The notes: generated by a model from the letters alone, not told the origin. A DNA stretch of 64,000 bases from Jiella sonneratiae (GCF_017353515.1 NZ_JAFMPY010000010.1:1-64000); one strand, 5' to 3'; counted from the first letter of the stretch, positions 43,382 through 53,541 are shown. Translations and numbers: made by a program.

Positions 43382-44374
43382 CTACTTCTTGGCGAATGAC
43401 GTGACGGCGACGACCACCAGGATCAGGGCCCCCTGCACTCCGCTGACCCAGTAGGAGGAGATGCCGAGAAGCTGGAACCCGTTGGCGAGCGTGCCGATGA
43501 AGAGCGCGGCGAGGCACGTCCCGCCGATGGTCGGGATGAGACGCCTGGAAAACACCGTTCCGAGCAGCGCCGCCGCCAGGACGGGAAGCAGCATCTGCCC
43601 GGTGCCGGGCGTCGAGGACGAAAGCCGCGCGACGATGAGGATGGAGGTTAGGCCGGCGAGGCCGCCGGCCGCGATATAGGCGCCGTAGACATAGGCGCCG
43701 TTGTTGATGCCGGCCGCCCGCGCGGCCTCCTTGTGGCCGCCGACCGCGTAGAGACGCAGGCCGATCCGCGAGTAATGGGCGATGGCGACGAGGACGATCG
43801 TCGCCACGACGAAGATCCAGGTCAGCGACGACAGGCCGAGAAACCGGCCGAATGCCAGCATGTCGATCAGGGGCGAGGAGACCGGCACGACGGTGTTTTC
43901 GGTGAGCGTCAGCTCCAGCCCTTCCGCGATGTTCAGGACGGCAAGCGTCGCCAGGAGCGGCATGATCTTGAACAGGACGACCGCGACGCCGTTCAACGCC
44001 CCGATCGCCATGCCCGTCAGGATGGCGGCGGGAATGGCGATGGCGCTTCCATATCCGTTCCGCAGCAGGACGGCGTAGACGGCGGCGCACAGGCCGGCAT
44101 TGGCGGCGAGCGACAGGTCGATGCCGCCCTTCTGGACGTCGGTGCCGGTGCCGGCGAAGACCAGGGTCATGCCGAAGGCGAGGAGGCCGAGGATCGTCGA
44201 CTGCTCGACGATGTTGGTCAGGTTGTAGGGCGAGACGAAACCCCTTGCCGTCGCCGCGAAGTAAAGGGCGATGGCGGCGAAGCCGGCGAAGGCGCCGAGG
44301 CGGACGGCGAGTTTCGAATAGTCCCGCTTGCGCCTGGTGGGCCGGGCGGTACCGGCGGTCGCGACGGCGCTCAT
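43382..44374 (-). CDS. Sugar ABC permease (RbsC-like) 1
   Basis: A 330-residue BPD_transp_2 permease with the signature LLAFGMTLVFAGTGTDVQKG and about nine helices. ATG 44374 overlaps the stop of the ATPase gene. The frame is clearly favoured over a longer overlapping Arg-rich frame (43371-44435) by its hydrophobicity pattern and family match. Confidence 0.9.
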   Translation of the reverse strand: MSAVATAGTARPTRRKRDYSKLAVRLGAFAGFAAIALYFAATARGFVSPYNLTNIVEQSTILGLLAFGMTLVFAGTGTDVQKGGIDLSLAANAGLCAAVYAVLLRNGYGSAIAIPAAILTGMAIGALNGVAVVLFKIMPLLATLAVLNIAEGLELTLTENTVVPVSSPLIDMLAFGRFLGLSSLTWIFVVATIVLVAIAHYSRIGLRLYAVGGHKEAARAAGINNGAYVYGAYIAAGGLAGLTSILIVARLSSSTPGTGQMLLPVLAAALLGTVFSRRLIPTIGGTCLAALFIGTLANGFQLLGISSYWVSGVQGALILVVVAVTSFAKK

Positions 44375-45900
44375 GCCGATCTCCGGACCGGCGCCGGCGT
44401 GCCGCGCTCGGCGGGCGCTCCCGACGCCGCCGCAAGAAGACGGTCGGCGTCGATGTCGCCCCTGGCGTAGTCGGCGATCATCTCGCCGCGATAGATGACG
44501 AGCGTGCGATCACACATCTCGACGATCTCCTCGAGATCGGAAGAAAGGAAAATCAACGCTTTCCCCTCCTCGGCAAGACGATTCATCAGTTCGAAGATCT
44601 CGATCTTGGCGCCCACGTCGACGGCGACCGTCGGCTCGTCCATCAGATAGACCTGGCTGTTGCAGTTCAGCCATTTGGCGACCACGACCTTTTGCTGATT
44701 GCCGCCGGACAGGTTCTTGACGAGCTGATCGGGGCCGGGGGTCTTGATGTTCAGATCGTCGATGAGGCCGCTCACGACCTCGACCTCGCGCGAGCGGTTC
44801 ACGAAGCCTCTGCTGGAGACGTCCGAAAGCGAGGCGAGAGAGACGTTTTCGCGCACCGAAAGGCCGGCGGCGACGCCATGGGCGCGCCGATCCTCGGGGA
44901 TCTTGGCGACGCCGCTCGAAACCGCCGCGACCGGCGATCGGAACTCGACGCGCTCGCCGTTGAGGTGGATTTCGCCGGAGTCCGTCCGCAACTGGCCGAA
45001 AAGCGCCTTGAGGACCTCCTTGTCGCCGGATCCCAGAAGCCCGGTCAGGCCGAGGATCTCGCCGGCGTGAAGATCGAAGGAGACGTTGCGGAAATAGGGT
45101 TCGCAGGTGAGGTCGCGAACCGACAGAACGGGCGCCCCGAGCGCGACGGCGCGGCGCGGATACATCTCCGACGTATTGCGCGCCGTCATCATCTCGACGA
45201 TCCGCGGGATGCCGACCTCACGCGGATCGACGACCCCGACGTCGACGCCGTTGCGAAGCACGGTCACCGTGTCGCAGATCTCGGTGATCTCGGACATGTA
45301 GTGGGAGATGAAGACGATCGCGAGACCGTCGTCGCGAAGCCGACGCAGCACCTTGAAGAGGCTCTTCACCTCCTTGTCGATCAGGGCGGCCGTCGGCTCG
45401 TCGAGAACCAGGACGCGCGCGTCCTGGGCCAGCGCCCGGGTGATCTGCACGATCTTCTGCTGGGCGGTCGAAAGCTCGGAAATCAGCGTGTCCGGCGAAA
45501 GCTCGAGGTCGAAATAGCGATGCAGCAGCTCCTTGGAGCGTCTGCGCATGTGCCGGTGGTTCAGGAAGGGGCCGAAGCGCGGCTCGTTGCGCAGGAATAT
45601 CGATTCCGCCACGGTCGCCGTCGGCACCAGGAGCCGGTCCTGATGGATGAAGTGGACGCCGCGCCTCTCGATCGCCACCGGCGTGACGTCCTCGATGGTT
45701 TCCCCGAAGATGCGGATTGTGCCGGCGGTCTTGCGATAGATACCGGCGAGGATCTTGATGATCGTCGACTTGCCGGCGCCGTTGGCGCCGACGAGGCCGT
45801 GGATGGTCCCCGGATGGACGACGAGATCGGCTTTTTCCAGGGCGATGACCGGGCCGAACGTCTTTCTGACGTTCCGCATCTCGATCGCGGGTTCTGACAT
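44371..45900 (-). CDS. Sugar ABC ATPase with two NBDs (RbsA-like)
   Basis: A 509-residue tandem ATPase. NBD1 has Walker A GANGAGKST (38-46) and Walker B VLVLDEPTAALID. NBD2 has the degenerate GLLGSGDKEV loop, LSGGNQQKVVV and YLMDEPTVAVDVGAK. Unlike the fused protein at 3378-5924, this is the usual stand-alone form. It follows the binding-protein gene after 81 bp containing a strong hairpin. Confidence 0.92.
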   Translation of the reverse strand: MSEPAIEMRNVRKTFGPVIALEKADLVVHPGTIHGLVGANGAGKSTIIKILAGIYRKTAGTIRIFGETIEDVTPVAIERRGVHFIHQDRLLVPTATVAESIFLRNEPRFGPFLNHRHMRRRSKELLHRYFDLELSPDTLISELSTAQQKIVQITRALAQDARVLVLDEPTAALIDKEVKSLFKVLRRLRDDGLAIVFISHYMSEITEICDTVTVLRNGVDVGVVDPREVGIPRIVEMMTARNTSEMYPRRAVALGAPVLSVRDLTCEPYFRNVSFDLHAGEILGLTGLLGSGDKEVLKALFGQLRTDSGEIHLNGERVEFRSPVAAVSSGVAKIPEDRRAHGVAAGLSVRENVSLASLSDVSSRGFVNRSREVEVVSGLIDDLNIKTPGPDQLVKNLSGGNQQKVVVAKWLNCNSQVYLMDEPTVAVDVGAKIEIFELMNRLAEEGKALIFLSSDLEEIVEMCDRTLVIYRGEMIADYARGDIDADRLLAAASGAPAERGTPAPVRRSA

Positions 45901-45930
45901 CGGTCCCTCCCGTCATCTCTGCCTGATGCG

Positions 45931-45960
45931 CGCCCGCCGGCGCTTTCGCGGGGGCGGGCG
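45931..45960 (-). terminator. Intercistronic GC hairpin after the binding-protein gene
   Basis: CGCCCGCC (45931-45938) and GGCGGGCG (45953-45960) pair exactly around a 14-nt loop, with no U-tract. It is in the same position relative to the binding-protein gene as the hairpins at 3286 and 13018. Confidence 0.6.
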
Positions 45961-45981
45961 GCTCGTTTCGGGATGGTGCGC

Positions 45982-47025
45982 CTATTGAGCGGCCGCCTTG
46001 CCCTCGGCCTTGCCTTCGGTTTTGTCCGACGCGCCCTCGGCCTTGTCGCCGGTCTTGCCGTCCTTCGGCAGGAAGGGAGCCGCGGTCTCGCCTGCATTCT
46101 CCTTCGTCACCAGCACCGCCGGGATGAAGTTGAAGGGCGGCACCTCGTCGCCGTTCAGGAACCGTGCGACAGTCTGCGCGGCAGTCTGGCCGATCTTGTA
46201 GGGCTGCTGCGCGGCGACGGCGCCGGCCGGGCTCTTCGGATCGGCGACCATCTCGACGAATTCCGGGCTGCCGTCGACGCCGTAGGTCTTGACGTCCTTG
46301 CGCCCCGCGTCGGCGATTGCCTGGGTGGCGCCGATCATCGGCACGTCCCAGCACGCCCACACCGCCTTGAGGCCGCTGTCGGGGCCGTACTGGTTGAGCA
46401 CGTCGTTCACGTCGGAATAGGCGGACTGCACCGTGTTGGGGATGACGTCGCGCAGTTCCGGTTCGATGATCTCGATGCGGGGAAAGCTCTGCAGGACGTA
46501 TTTCAGCTGGTCGTAGCGGATCTTGCAGACCGGGACCGAATAGAAGCCGTTGAAGACCGCGACCTTGCCTTCGCCCCGCATGTCCTTGACCATCTGGAGC
46601 GCTAGCTGGGCGCCGATCGAATAGTTGTCGGACGTGGTGTTGGTGATCGCCTCGGGGGTCGCCGTATCGACGGTGAACAGCGGGATGTCCGCCTGGCGGA
46701 TCCGCTTCAGCCAGGGCGCCAGCACCTCGATGTTGCCGAGCTGCTGAATGATCGCGTCGGGATGCTGGGCGATCAGCGTCTGGATCTGGCTGACCTGCGT
46801 CTGGTCGTTGCGGCCCGCATCGAGCGCGATGACCTCGGCGCCGAGCTTCTTCAATTCGTCGATCTGGCCCTGATAGGCCTGCAGGTCCCAGTGGTGATCG
46901 GTGCCGATGACCGTGACGCCCACGGTCTTGCCCTTGAGCGAGGGCACGTTGCCCTCTTCGGCCATCGCGCCGCCGGCCATGAGGGCGAGCGCGGCCGCAA
47001 GCGTGATTTTGAACGCGGTATGCAT
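45982..47025 (-). CDS. Sugar ABC substrate-binding protein with charged C-terminal tail
   Basis: A 347-residue periplasmic binding protein of the Peripla_BP_4 family. The ribosome binding site GGAGG is nine bases from ATG 47025 and only three from the ATG at 47031, so 47025 is the likelier start. A signal peptide ends near GAMA. The core fold is followed by a low-complexity tail (about residues 318-347) rich in Lys, Glu, Asp and Gly (KTGDKAEGASDKTEGKAEGK), which is unusual for this family. Third gene of the operon after the SDR and the aldolase. Confidence 0.88.
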   Translation of the reverse strand: MHTAFKITLAAALALMAGGAMAEEGNVPSLKGKTVGVTVIGTDHHWDLQAYQGQIDELKKLGAEVIALDAGRNDQTQVSQIQTLIAQHPDAIIQQLGNIEVLAPWLKRIRQADIPLFTVDTATPEAITNTTSDNYSIGAQLALQMVKDMRGEGKVAVFNGFYSVPVCKIRYDQLKYVLQSFPRIEIIEPELRDVIPNTVQSAYSDVNDVLNQYGPDSGLKAVWACWDVPMIGATQAIADAGRKDVKTYGVDGSPEFVEMVADPKSPAGAVAAQQPYKIGQTAAQTVARFLNGDEVPPFNFIPAVLVTKENAGETAAPFLPKDGKTGDKAEGASDKTEGKAEGKAAAQ

Positions 47026-47091
47026 GAGCATGTTCCTCCCTTTGGATCGCGTTGTCTCGTGTCCGCCCTCCCAGGCGGACAGGCATCGACG

Positions 47092-47763
47092 TCAGTCCGA
47101 ATGCCCGTAGCCGGCCATTCGCTGGATGACGTTCTCGATTTCCTCCTCGCTGAGGCAGGGCGGTTCGCCGGTCGGCAGGCAGCCCAGATATTGCCTCGCG
47201 AGAGTCTCGACTTCCGTGGCGCGCCACATCGCCTGAGCGAGCGAGGAACCGGCCGCGATCATGCCGTGATGGGCGAGAAGGCAGGCGGTCCGTCCCTCGA
47301 GCGCCTCGACGGCGTGGCGGGACAGTTCCTTGGTGCCGAAGGTGGCGTAGGGGGCGCAGCGGATGTCGTGGCCGCCGCACACGGCCACCATGTAGTGGAT
47401 CGGCGGGATCGGCTTTTCCATGATCGACAGGGTCGTGCAGGCGGTCGGATGCGCATGGACGACGGCATTCAGATCAGGGCGCGCCTTCAGGATGTCGAAA
47501 TGGAACTGCCATTCCGAGGAGGGGCGACGATGGCCGTGGCGCGTTCCGTCGAAGCCGATCCACACGAGGTCGTCCGGGCGCATCAGGTCGTAGTCGAGCG
47601 AGGTAGGCGTGATCAGGATGCCGTCGCCCTGGCGGACCGAGATGTTTCCGGAGGTGCCCTGATTGAGGCCGCTGGCGTTCATCCGGCGGCATGCGGCAAT
47701 GATCGCCTCGCGAACCTGCAGCGCCGCGTTCGAGGTCAGATCGAGTTCCATCGGCGCGCTCAC
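47092..47763 (-). CDS. Class II aldolase/adducin-family protein
   Basis: A 223-residue zinc-dependent aldolase of the FucA/AraD group: GTSGNISVR (36-44), Glu84 near PSSEWQFH, metal His103 and His105 in VVHAHP, and His165/166 in LLAHHGMI. It cleaves a phosphorylated ketose, or isomerises an L-ribulose-type phosphate. The start is taken as GTG 47763, overlapping the SDR stop; ATG 47751 is possible. It probably acts on the product of the PfkB kinase. Confidence 0.85.
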   Translation of the reverse strand: MSAPMELDLTSNAALQVREAIIAACRRMNASGLNQGTSGNISVRQGDGILITPTSLDYDLMRPDDLVWIGFDGTRHGHRRPSSEWQFHFDILKARPDLNAVVHAHPTACTTLSIMEKPIPPIHYMVAVCGGHDIRCAPYATFGTKELSRHAVEALEGRTACLLAHHGMIAAGSSLAQAMWRATEVETLARQYLGCLPTGEPPCLSEEEIENVIQRMAGYGHSD

Positions 47764-48533
47764 AGACAGGTATAGCCGCCGTCGACGGCGACGATGGAGC
47801 CGGTGACGTAGGCGGCGCCGTCACTGGCGAGGAAGAGGACGAGGGCGGCGACTTCCGCGGGGGTGCCGCAGCGACCCATGGGCGTCATTTCGAGCCATGT
47901 GTCGAAGAGCTCCGGGCGCGACCGCATTTCGAGCGTCATCTCGGTGCCGATGTAGCCGGGTGCGAGCGCGTTGACCCTGACGCCGGTCTTCGCCCATTCC
48001 ACCGCGAGTGCCTTGGTGAGCTGGTGGACGGCACCCTTCGAGGCCATGTAGCTCGCGGCGAACTGGGGCTTGTTGACGATCGTGCCGGACATCGAGCCCA
48101 TGTTGACGATCGCTCCCCTGCCGGCCGCGACCATGTGCCTGCCGAATGCCCGGCAGCACCAGAAGGTGCCGTTCAGGTTGACGTCCATCACCTGGCGCCA
48201 TTCCGCGTCGGCGACGTCGAGCGCGCCATGCAGCCGGGCGATCCCCGCCGAGTTCAGGAGGACGTCGACCTTGCCATGGCGCTCGACGACGGCGTCGGCG
48301 GAGGCCGTCACGGCGGCGGGATCGGTGACGTCGAGGCGCGTGACACCCACCCGGACTCCGGCTCCGGACAATTCGGCCCTGGCCTTGTCGAGGGCCGCCT
48401 CGCCGAGATCCAGCAGTTCCAGCACGGCGCCGCAGGAGCCGAACGCCCGGGCGCACTCAAGGCCGATGCCGCTGGCACCGCCGGTGATGGCGACGACCTT
48501 GCCCTTCAGATCGAAAAGCGACGGATAATCCAA
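47760..48533 (-). CDS. Short-chain dehydrogenase/reductase (TTG start)
   Basis: A 257-residue SDR: TGGASGIG cofactor loop, NSAG, YMASKGAV active site and a VDGGYTCL end. A good GGGGAGGA lies just before TTG 48533, giving the N terminus LDYPSLFDLKGKVVAITGG; no ATG fits as well. It heads the leftward operon SDR-aldolase-binding protein-ATPase-permeases-kinase-SDR and probably oxidises the imported polyol or sugar. Confidence 0.82.
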   Translation of the reverse strand: MDYPSLFDLKGKVVAITGGASGIGLECARAFGSCGAVLELLDLGEAALDKARAELSGAGVRVGVTRLDVTDPAAVTASADAVVERHGKVDVLLNSAGIARLHGALDVADAEWRQVMDVNLNGTFWCCRAFGRHMVAAGRGAIVNMGSMSGTIVNKPQFAASYMASKGAVHQLTKALAVEWAKTGVRVNALAPGYIGTEMTLEMRSRPELFDTWLEMTPMGRCGTPAEVAALVLFLASDGAAYVTGSIVAVDGGYTCL

Positions 48534-48639
48534 ATCGTCCTCCCCGCGGACGCCGCCATGTGGCGTCGACCGCGCTGCACGCCCTTGAAACGTTGCGAGA
48601 AGCTCCGCTTCTCCTCCCACTGCGCCCGTTTGTGGACTG

Positions 48640-48675
48640 CTTGGTACAATGAGGGAAGGAAGCCGGGTCTGTCAA
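48640..48675 (-). promoter_or_regulatory. Probable promoter of the SDR/Rbs operon
   Basis: Reading leftward: TTGACA at 48675-48670, 17 bp, then TCATTG. A TTGTACCAAG element follows, and a TTGGTAATAACCA dyad sits just upstream. TTGGTA half-sites on both sides could be operators for the GntR regulator at 48749-49576. The spacing is acceptable but the -10 is weak. Confidence 0.4.
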
Positions 48676-48748
48676 TCTGGTTATTACCAAAAAAGAATCA
48701 TCCGCCCGCAGGCTGCGGAGACATCACCGTATCGTCGCTGCGGAGCGG

Positions 48749-49576
48749 TCAGTTCGCGAAGGTGCCCGTCGAGACTTTGATCCTTGCGACCGCGGAATTG
48801 TAGAAGGCCCGGTAGTATTCGAGCGGCGCGTCGTTCGGGTCGTAGGCGATCGACTCGATGGCGATCAGCGGCTGGTTTTCGGAAATCTCCAGGCGCTTGG
48901 CGACCTCCGGCGGTGCGGCCTCGGCGGTGAACCAGCGCTCGGCGCGCTGGGACACCAGACCGTAGTGATCCTTCAGAACCTGGAAGATCGACAGCCCCTC
49001 GATGTCGAGCGTCTCCATCTCGGGCACCTTGTGGCCCGGCAGGGAAATCAGCGTGTGGGTGATCGGCCGGCCGTCGGAGCGATAGACCCGCCCGACCCTG
49101 ACGACGCTGCCGTCGGGCGGCAGGGAGAAGACGCGCGCCTCGTCGGCGTCCGGAGGACATCGGCGGAACTCGAAGGCCTGCGCCGTGACGGTGTGGCCCC
49201 GCGCCTCGAGATCCGAGTGAACCGAGACGTTGGAGGTCAGAAAGTTCGTCTCGGTGCGCGGCGGCGCGACGAAGATCCCGCGCCGCGGGACCTTTTCCAG
49301 GATCCCCTCCGCGGCGAGCCGCGTGATCGCCGCACTGACCACCGGTCGCGACACGTCGAGCGCCTGGCCGATCGTATATTCCGACGGCAGGCGCGCATGC
49401 GCCCCGAGCCCCTGGCTGTCGATCTCGCGGGCGATGGCGTTCTTGATCTGAACCCAGAGCGGGACGGCACTCGCCTTGTCGATGCCGCCGTTGCTCGCGA
49501 CGCGTTCCAGAAAGCCGGTCGCGAAAGCATCCTCGTTTTTGGGCCGCCCCCTGGAGCGTCTTGCATTTTGTGACAT
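48749..49576 (-). CDS. GntR-family regulator with UTRA domain (HutC subfamily)
   Basis: A 275-residue regulator. After a basic N-terminal region (RRSRGRPK) comes a GntR winged helix (LPSEYTIGQALDVSRPVVSAAITRLAAEG spans the HTH), then a UTRA effector domain with the IESIAYDPNDAPLEYYRAFY segment. ATG 49576 has GGAAAG upstream; a GTG at 49600 is an alternative. It lies 216 bp upstream of and parallel to the SDR/Rbs operon, so it is the probable local regulator, responding to a sugar phosphate. Confidence 0.85.
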   Translation of the reverse strand: MSQNARRSRGRPKNEDAFATGFLERVASNGGIDKASAVPLWVQIKNAIAREIDSQGLGAHARLPSEYTIGQALDVSRPVVSAAITRLAAEGILEKVPRRGIFVAPPRTETNFLTSNVSVHSDLEARGHTVTAQAFEFRRCPPDADEARVFSLPPDGSVVRVGRVYRSDGRPITHTLISLPGHKVPEMETLDIEGLSIFQVLKDHYGLVSQRAERWFTAEAAPPEVAKRLEISENQPLIAIESIAYDPNDAPLEYYRAFYNSAVARIKVSTGTFAN

Positions 49577-49963
49577 CGAAGCTTTCCGCGAGCCCTTCAC
49601 CGTTTCGACACCTCACTCTGTAGGACGTACGGATCGTTCGGCAAAGCTCTCGGCACGGTCCGGCGCGGGTCGGAGCGACGCTGGCGGGCGGACAAGCATC
49701 GCCGGCAGCAGGGATGCGGGGGAGGGGGTTTTGCGGCCGGCGACCTCGGCGCGTCTTGAATTCGGTTGTCTTCGTCGCATCTGCGGGGCATAGAGTTCTG
49801 GACCGGTCGGTACAAAGCCGCCTTGCGTGTTCGATCGGATCGACCATGTGCCACCCGGCGGTGATCGCCTTCGGCCCGCAGGCCCGGACAGGGCATCCGG
49901 CAAGGATCGAGGGCCCCCGACGGCCGACCGACCGTCTCGGCACGCAGGGCAGGAGGAGCCGGC
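49577..49963. other. Divergent upstream region, no gene seen
   Basis: It separates the GntR gene from the thiolase gene. It contains GACCGGTCGGTACAAAG near 49799-49815, echoing the ACCG-rich sites of the TetR operon at 35127, but as a single imperfect copy. The thiolase has GCAGGAGGAG as ribosome binding site at its right end. Confidence 0.35.
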
Positions 49964-51145
49964 ATGAACGTCCCCATCGTCATCGTCGCCGCGCGGCGCA
50001 GCGCCATCGGCAAACTCGAGGGCGCGTTCGCGGACTTGTCGGCCGCAGAGCTCGGCGCGGCGGTCGTCTCCGACCTTCTCGCGGCGACGAGGATCGAGCC
50101 CGAACGCGTCTCGGAGGTGATCCTCGGCCAGGTCCTGACCGGCGGGGCCGGGCAGAATCCCGCCCGCCAGACCGCGCTGAAGGCCGGGCTGCCGGTCAAG
50201 GTGCCGGCCACGACCGTCAACATGGTCTGCGGCGCGGGACAGAAATCCATCCATTTCGGCCTGCAGGCGATCCGATCGGAAGAAGCCGAGATCGTCGTGG
50301 TCGGCGGCCAGGATTCCATGAGCCAGGCGCCGCACTTGCTCTACCGATCGCGCCGGGGCTCGAAGATGGGCGACACGGCGCTGAAGGATTCGATGGTCGT
50401 CGACGGCCTGATGGATGCCTTCCACGACGTTCATATGGGTGTGACCGCCGAAGAGTTTTCGCAACGCTACCAGATCACCCGCGACGCCCAGGACGCCTTC
50501 GCCGAGCAGTCCCAGCAAAAGACCGCGAGGGCCATGGAGGCCGGCCGCTTCGACGCCGAGATCGTGCCGATCGACGTTGCGGGAAAACGCGGGACGACGC
50601 GTGTCCTGCGGGACGAACACCCGAATCCGGCATCGACCGTGGAAAGCCTGAGGTCGCTCAAGCCCGCCTTCGCGGAGGGGGGGACGGTGACCGCCGGAAA
50701 CGCCTCGGGACTGAACGACGGCGCGGCGGCGCTGGTCATCATGAGCGAGGCGACGGCCGAGCGGCTCGGACTTGAGCCTCTCGCGCGGATCGCCGCAGCG
50801 GCCTCGGCCGGCGTCGAGCCGATGCTGATGGGGCTCGGTCCCGTCGCGGCCTCGCGGCGTGCGCTCGAAAAGGCCGGATGGAGGCCGGGGGATCTCGATC
50901 TCGTCGAGGTCAACGAGGCCTTCGCGGTCCAGGCGATCGCCGTCAACCGCGAGATGGGCTGGGACACCGACCGGGTGAACGTCAACGGAGGCGCGATCGC
51001 CCTCGGCCACCCGCTCGCCGCCTCCGGCGCCCGCATCGTCGTCACGCTGCTGCACGAGATGATCAGGCGCGACGCCAGACGGGGCCTTGCAACCCTTTGC
51101 ATCGGCGGCGGCCAGGGCATCGCCACCTGCCTGGAGCGCGTCTGA
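49964..51145 (+). CDS. Acetyl-CoA C-acetyltransferase (thiolase)
   Basis: A full-length thiolase of 393 residues: nucleophilic Cys89 in [20 protein letters not shown], His in [11 protein letters not shown] and Cys379 in CIGGGQGIA. Degradative or biosynthetic direction is not determined by sequence; such enzymes interconvert acetoacetyl-CoA and two acetyl-CoA. It stands alone and could complete acetoacetate use started by the synthetase at 35369-37327. The ribosome binding site GCAGGAGGAG is excellent. Confidence 0.9.
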   Translation: MNVPIVIVAARRSAIGKLEGAFADLSAAELGAAVVSDLLAATRIEPERVSEVILGQVLTGGAGQNPARQTALKAGLPVKVPATTVNMVCGAGQKSIHFGLQAIRSEEAEIVVVGGQDSMSQAPHLLYRSRRGSKMGDTALKDSMVVDGLMDAFHDVHMGVTAEEFSQRYQITRDAQDAFAEQSQQKTARAMEAGRFDAEIVPIDVAGKRGTTRVLRDEHPNPASTVESLRSLKPAFAEGGTVTAGNASGLNDGAAALVIMSEATAERLGLEPLARIAAAASAGVEPMLMGLGPVAASRRALEKAGWRPGDLDLVEVNEAFAVQAIAVNREMGWDTDRVNVNGGAIALGHPLAASGARIVVTLLHEMIRRDARRGLATLCIGGGQGIATCLERV

Positions 51146-51474
51146 GGCGGGATAGTCTGAGCCTTGTTCACAGGACACGGCGCTGTCGCTGAGGTCGACA
51201 CGATCCGCTGGCTTCGAGGATTCCGTCGCAAAAGGATCCTGGCCCGCGCCCCGTTTTGACCGGCCAGGTGGCGTGGCCGACGAGGCGACGAAATCCGCCT
51301 GTGCGTGCGACGATGGCGAAATCTCCTGATGGCCCCTTTTCGCGGGTTGAGAGGGTCGCTTCCGTCCAGCACCGCCGCGGTGGTCGACCGCTGAGAGAGG
51401 GCAGCGGCGACGACAGGATGGCGCAGGAGCCTTGCCGGTTGTATTCTGAGCGAAAGCGATCCGGGGAGGAAATC
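51146..51474. other. Intergenic region, no gene seen
   Basis: 329 bp between thiolase and the NTF2-like gene. A longer in-frame N-terminal extension of the next gene, starting at 51256, is Arg-rich and lacks a ribosome binding site, so I treat it as non-coding. No hairpin with a U-tract. Confidence 0.4.
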
Positions 51475-51900
51475 ATGGCCGACAGCGAACGCGTGGCGAT
51501 TCTGAGGCATGCCTATCGATGCTGGGTGGAGTGCTCCGGCGCCGATCGGAACGTCTGGCTGGATTTTGCCGCCGACGACGTGGTTCTCCATTCGCTCCAG
51601 ACAGAGAAGGGCGAACACCCCCTGGCGATCGCAGACGTCTATCGGGGACGCGAGGAGCTCGGCGCCTATTTCGACGCGTTGGAGCGGGACTGGGAGATCC
51701 TCGCCTTCGATCCGCAGACCTTGATCGAACAGGGCGACGAGGTCGCAGCGTTCCTGATCGTGAAGGTTCGCGCCAAGGCTACCGGCAAGATCGCCCGCAC
51801 CTGGCTCGGCCACTGGTGGACCTTCGAAGGCAACCGCTTCCTGAAGCTGGTCGAGGTCTTCGACGGCACCAAGGCGCTGATGGCGATGACGCCGGACTGA
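51475..51900 (+). CDS. NTF2-like/SnoaL-type small protein
   Basis: A 141-residue single-domain protein. The start at 51475 follows GGGGAGGA. The sequence has the alternating helix/strand pattern of SnoaL-like proteins: a first helix ([16 protein letters not shown]), [28 protein letters not shown], then [20 protein letters not shown]. Family members are isomerases, hydrolases or unknown binding proteins; no function can be assigned. It is monocistronic, convergent with the LysR gene. Confidence 0.75.
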   Translation: MADSERVAILRHAYRCWVECSGADRNVWLDFAADDVVLHSLQTEKGEHPLAIADVYRGREELGAYFDALERDWEILAFDPQTLIEQGDEVAAFLIVKVRAKATGKIARTWLGHWWTFEGNRFLKLVEVFDGTKALMAMTPD

Positions 51901-51983
51901 GGCCGCCGTCGATCAGGGGCATGGATGGCTTTGCCCGCGCGGGGGCGAGGCGTCGTTCCGCCGGACGTGACGAGACCGAACCT

Positions 51984-52877
51984 TCAGCCGCGATGGCGAA
52001 GGGCTTCGACGAGGAGGGCAAAGGCCGGCGACTGCTGACGGCGGCTCGGATAGTAAAGGTGATAGCCGGAAAACGGCTCGCACCAGTCCTCCAGCACACG
52101 GACGAGGCGGCCGCTTTCGACGTGCGGCAGGACTTCGGTCTCCGGCACATAGGCGAGGGAGAGCCCGTCCAGCGCCGCCTGCACCAGAAGAAACACGCTA
52201 TTGAAAACCACCTGGCCGTCGACACGCACGCGCAACTCGCGGCTGTCCTTCTCGAACTCCCAGGCATAGAGCCCGCCATGGGTCGGCAGGCGGAGATTGG
52301 CGCAGGAATGGGCGGTCAGATCCTGCGGCGTCAGCGGCGGATTTCGCCCGGTGAAATAACCGGGGCTGCCGACCACGGCCATGCGCATCGGCGGTGCGAT
52401 CGGCACCGCGATCATGTCCTTTGCCACGATCTCGACATTGCGCACCCCGGCGTCGTAGCGCTCGGCAACGATGTCGGCGAGGCCGAAATCGATCACGATC
52501 TCGACCCTGATGTCGGGATAGCCCGGCAGGAAGCGCGCCAGCGCCGGCCAGAGGACGCGATTGGCGGCATGCTCGTCGGCGGTGATGCGGATGGTGCCGG
52601 CCGGCTTCTCCCGCAATTCGCTCAAGGCGGAGAGTTCCGCCTCGATCTCGTCCAGCCGGGTTCCGAGCGTCGATGCGAGCCGCTCGCCGGCTTCCGTCGG
52701 TGCGACGCTGCGGGTCGTGCGGGTGAGCAGGCGCAGACCGAGCCGCGCTTCCAGATTGCGGATCGTCTGGCTGAGCGCCGATTGCGTGACGCCGAGCTTG
52801 GCGGCCGCCCTGGTGAAACTGCGGGCGCGGGCGACGGCGAGGAAGGCGGCCAAGTCGTTCAGGTTCTCATGCGGCAT
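51984..52877 (-). CDS. LysR-family transcriptional regulator
   Basis: A 297-residue regulator: [23 protein letters not shown] near the N terminus and a LysR substrate domain with [20 protein letters not shown]. It is divergent from the cupin/SDR/tautomerase group. A perfect LysR box (ATTAG-N5-CTAAT) begins 3 bp upstream of its start, so it probably controls itself and the divergent genes. LysR-cupin-SDR arrangements of this type are common in proteobacteria. Confidence 0.88.
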   Translation of the reverse strand: MPHENLNDLAAFLAVARARSFTRAAAKLGVTQSALSQTIRNLEARLGLRLLTRTTRSVAPTEAGERLASTLGTRLDEIEAELSALSELREKPAGTIRITADEHAANRVLWPALARFLPGYPDIRVEIVIDFGLADIVAERYDAGVRNVEIVAKDMIAVPIAPPMRMAVVGSPGYFTGRNPPLTPQDLTAHSCANLRLPTHGGLYAWEFEKDSRELRVRVDGQVVFNSVFLLVQAALDGLSLAYVPETEVLPHVESGRLVRVLEDWCEPFSGYHLYYPSRRQQSPAFALLVEALRHRG

Positions 52878-52879
52878 TC

Positions 52880-52894
52880 ATTAGGTCTTCTAAT
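52880..52894. promoter_or_regulatory. LysR-box (T-N11-A) operator
   Basis: ATTAGGTCTTCTAAT: a perfect 5-bp inverted repeat ATTAG/CTAAT with a 5-bp spacer, containing T-N11-A. It lies between the LysR start (52877) and the divergent cupin gene (53005). Confidence 0.7.
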
Positions 52895-53004
52895 GGGTTC
52901 AATCGGATCATATGGGCTAATCGCCGCGGCGGGAAACGACTACCTCATCGGACGAAGCCGGCGCCCGCCGTCTCGGGGCGCCGAAGCAAAGAAGGAATTG
53001 TCCC

Positions 53005-53400
<396 letters not shown>

Positions 53401-53411
53401 CGGCCCGGCGG

Positions 53412-53512
53412 GGCATGATCCCGAAACGCGGGAGCCGGCTTTCGGACAGGTCATGCGCACCCGGGAAGACTTGAGAAGAGAGAGCAGGATGCCGGGCGAA
53501 GCCCATCGCATC
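53412..53512 (-). repeat. Dispersed palindromic intergenic repeat, copy 2 (inverted)
   Basis: Reads GGCATGATCCCGAAACGCGG, then GAGCCGGCTTTCGGACAGGTCATGC, and runs to the GAAGCCCATCGCATC end. It aligns base for base with the reverse complement of 57327-57416, apart from scattered changes. It sits between the cupin and SDR genes. Confidence 0.7.
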
Positions 53513-53541
53513 CGGCTCTCGCCAAGAAAAGGAAGATCGTC

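Noticed and set aside
48640-48700. TTGGTA half-sites as firm GntR operators
   Set aside because: The two candidate dyads (TTGTACCAAG and TTGGTAATAACCA) are imperfect and differ in spacing; kept only as part of a low-confidence promoter entry.
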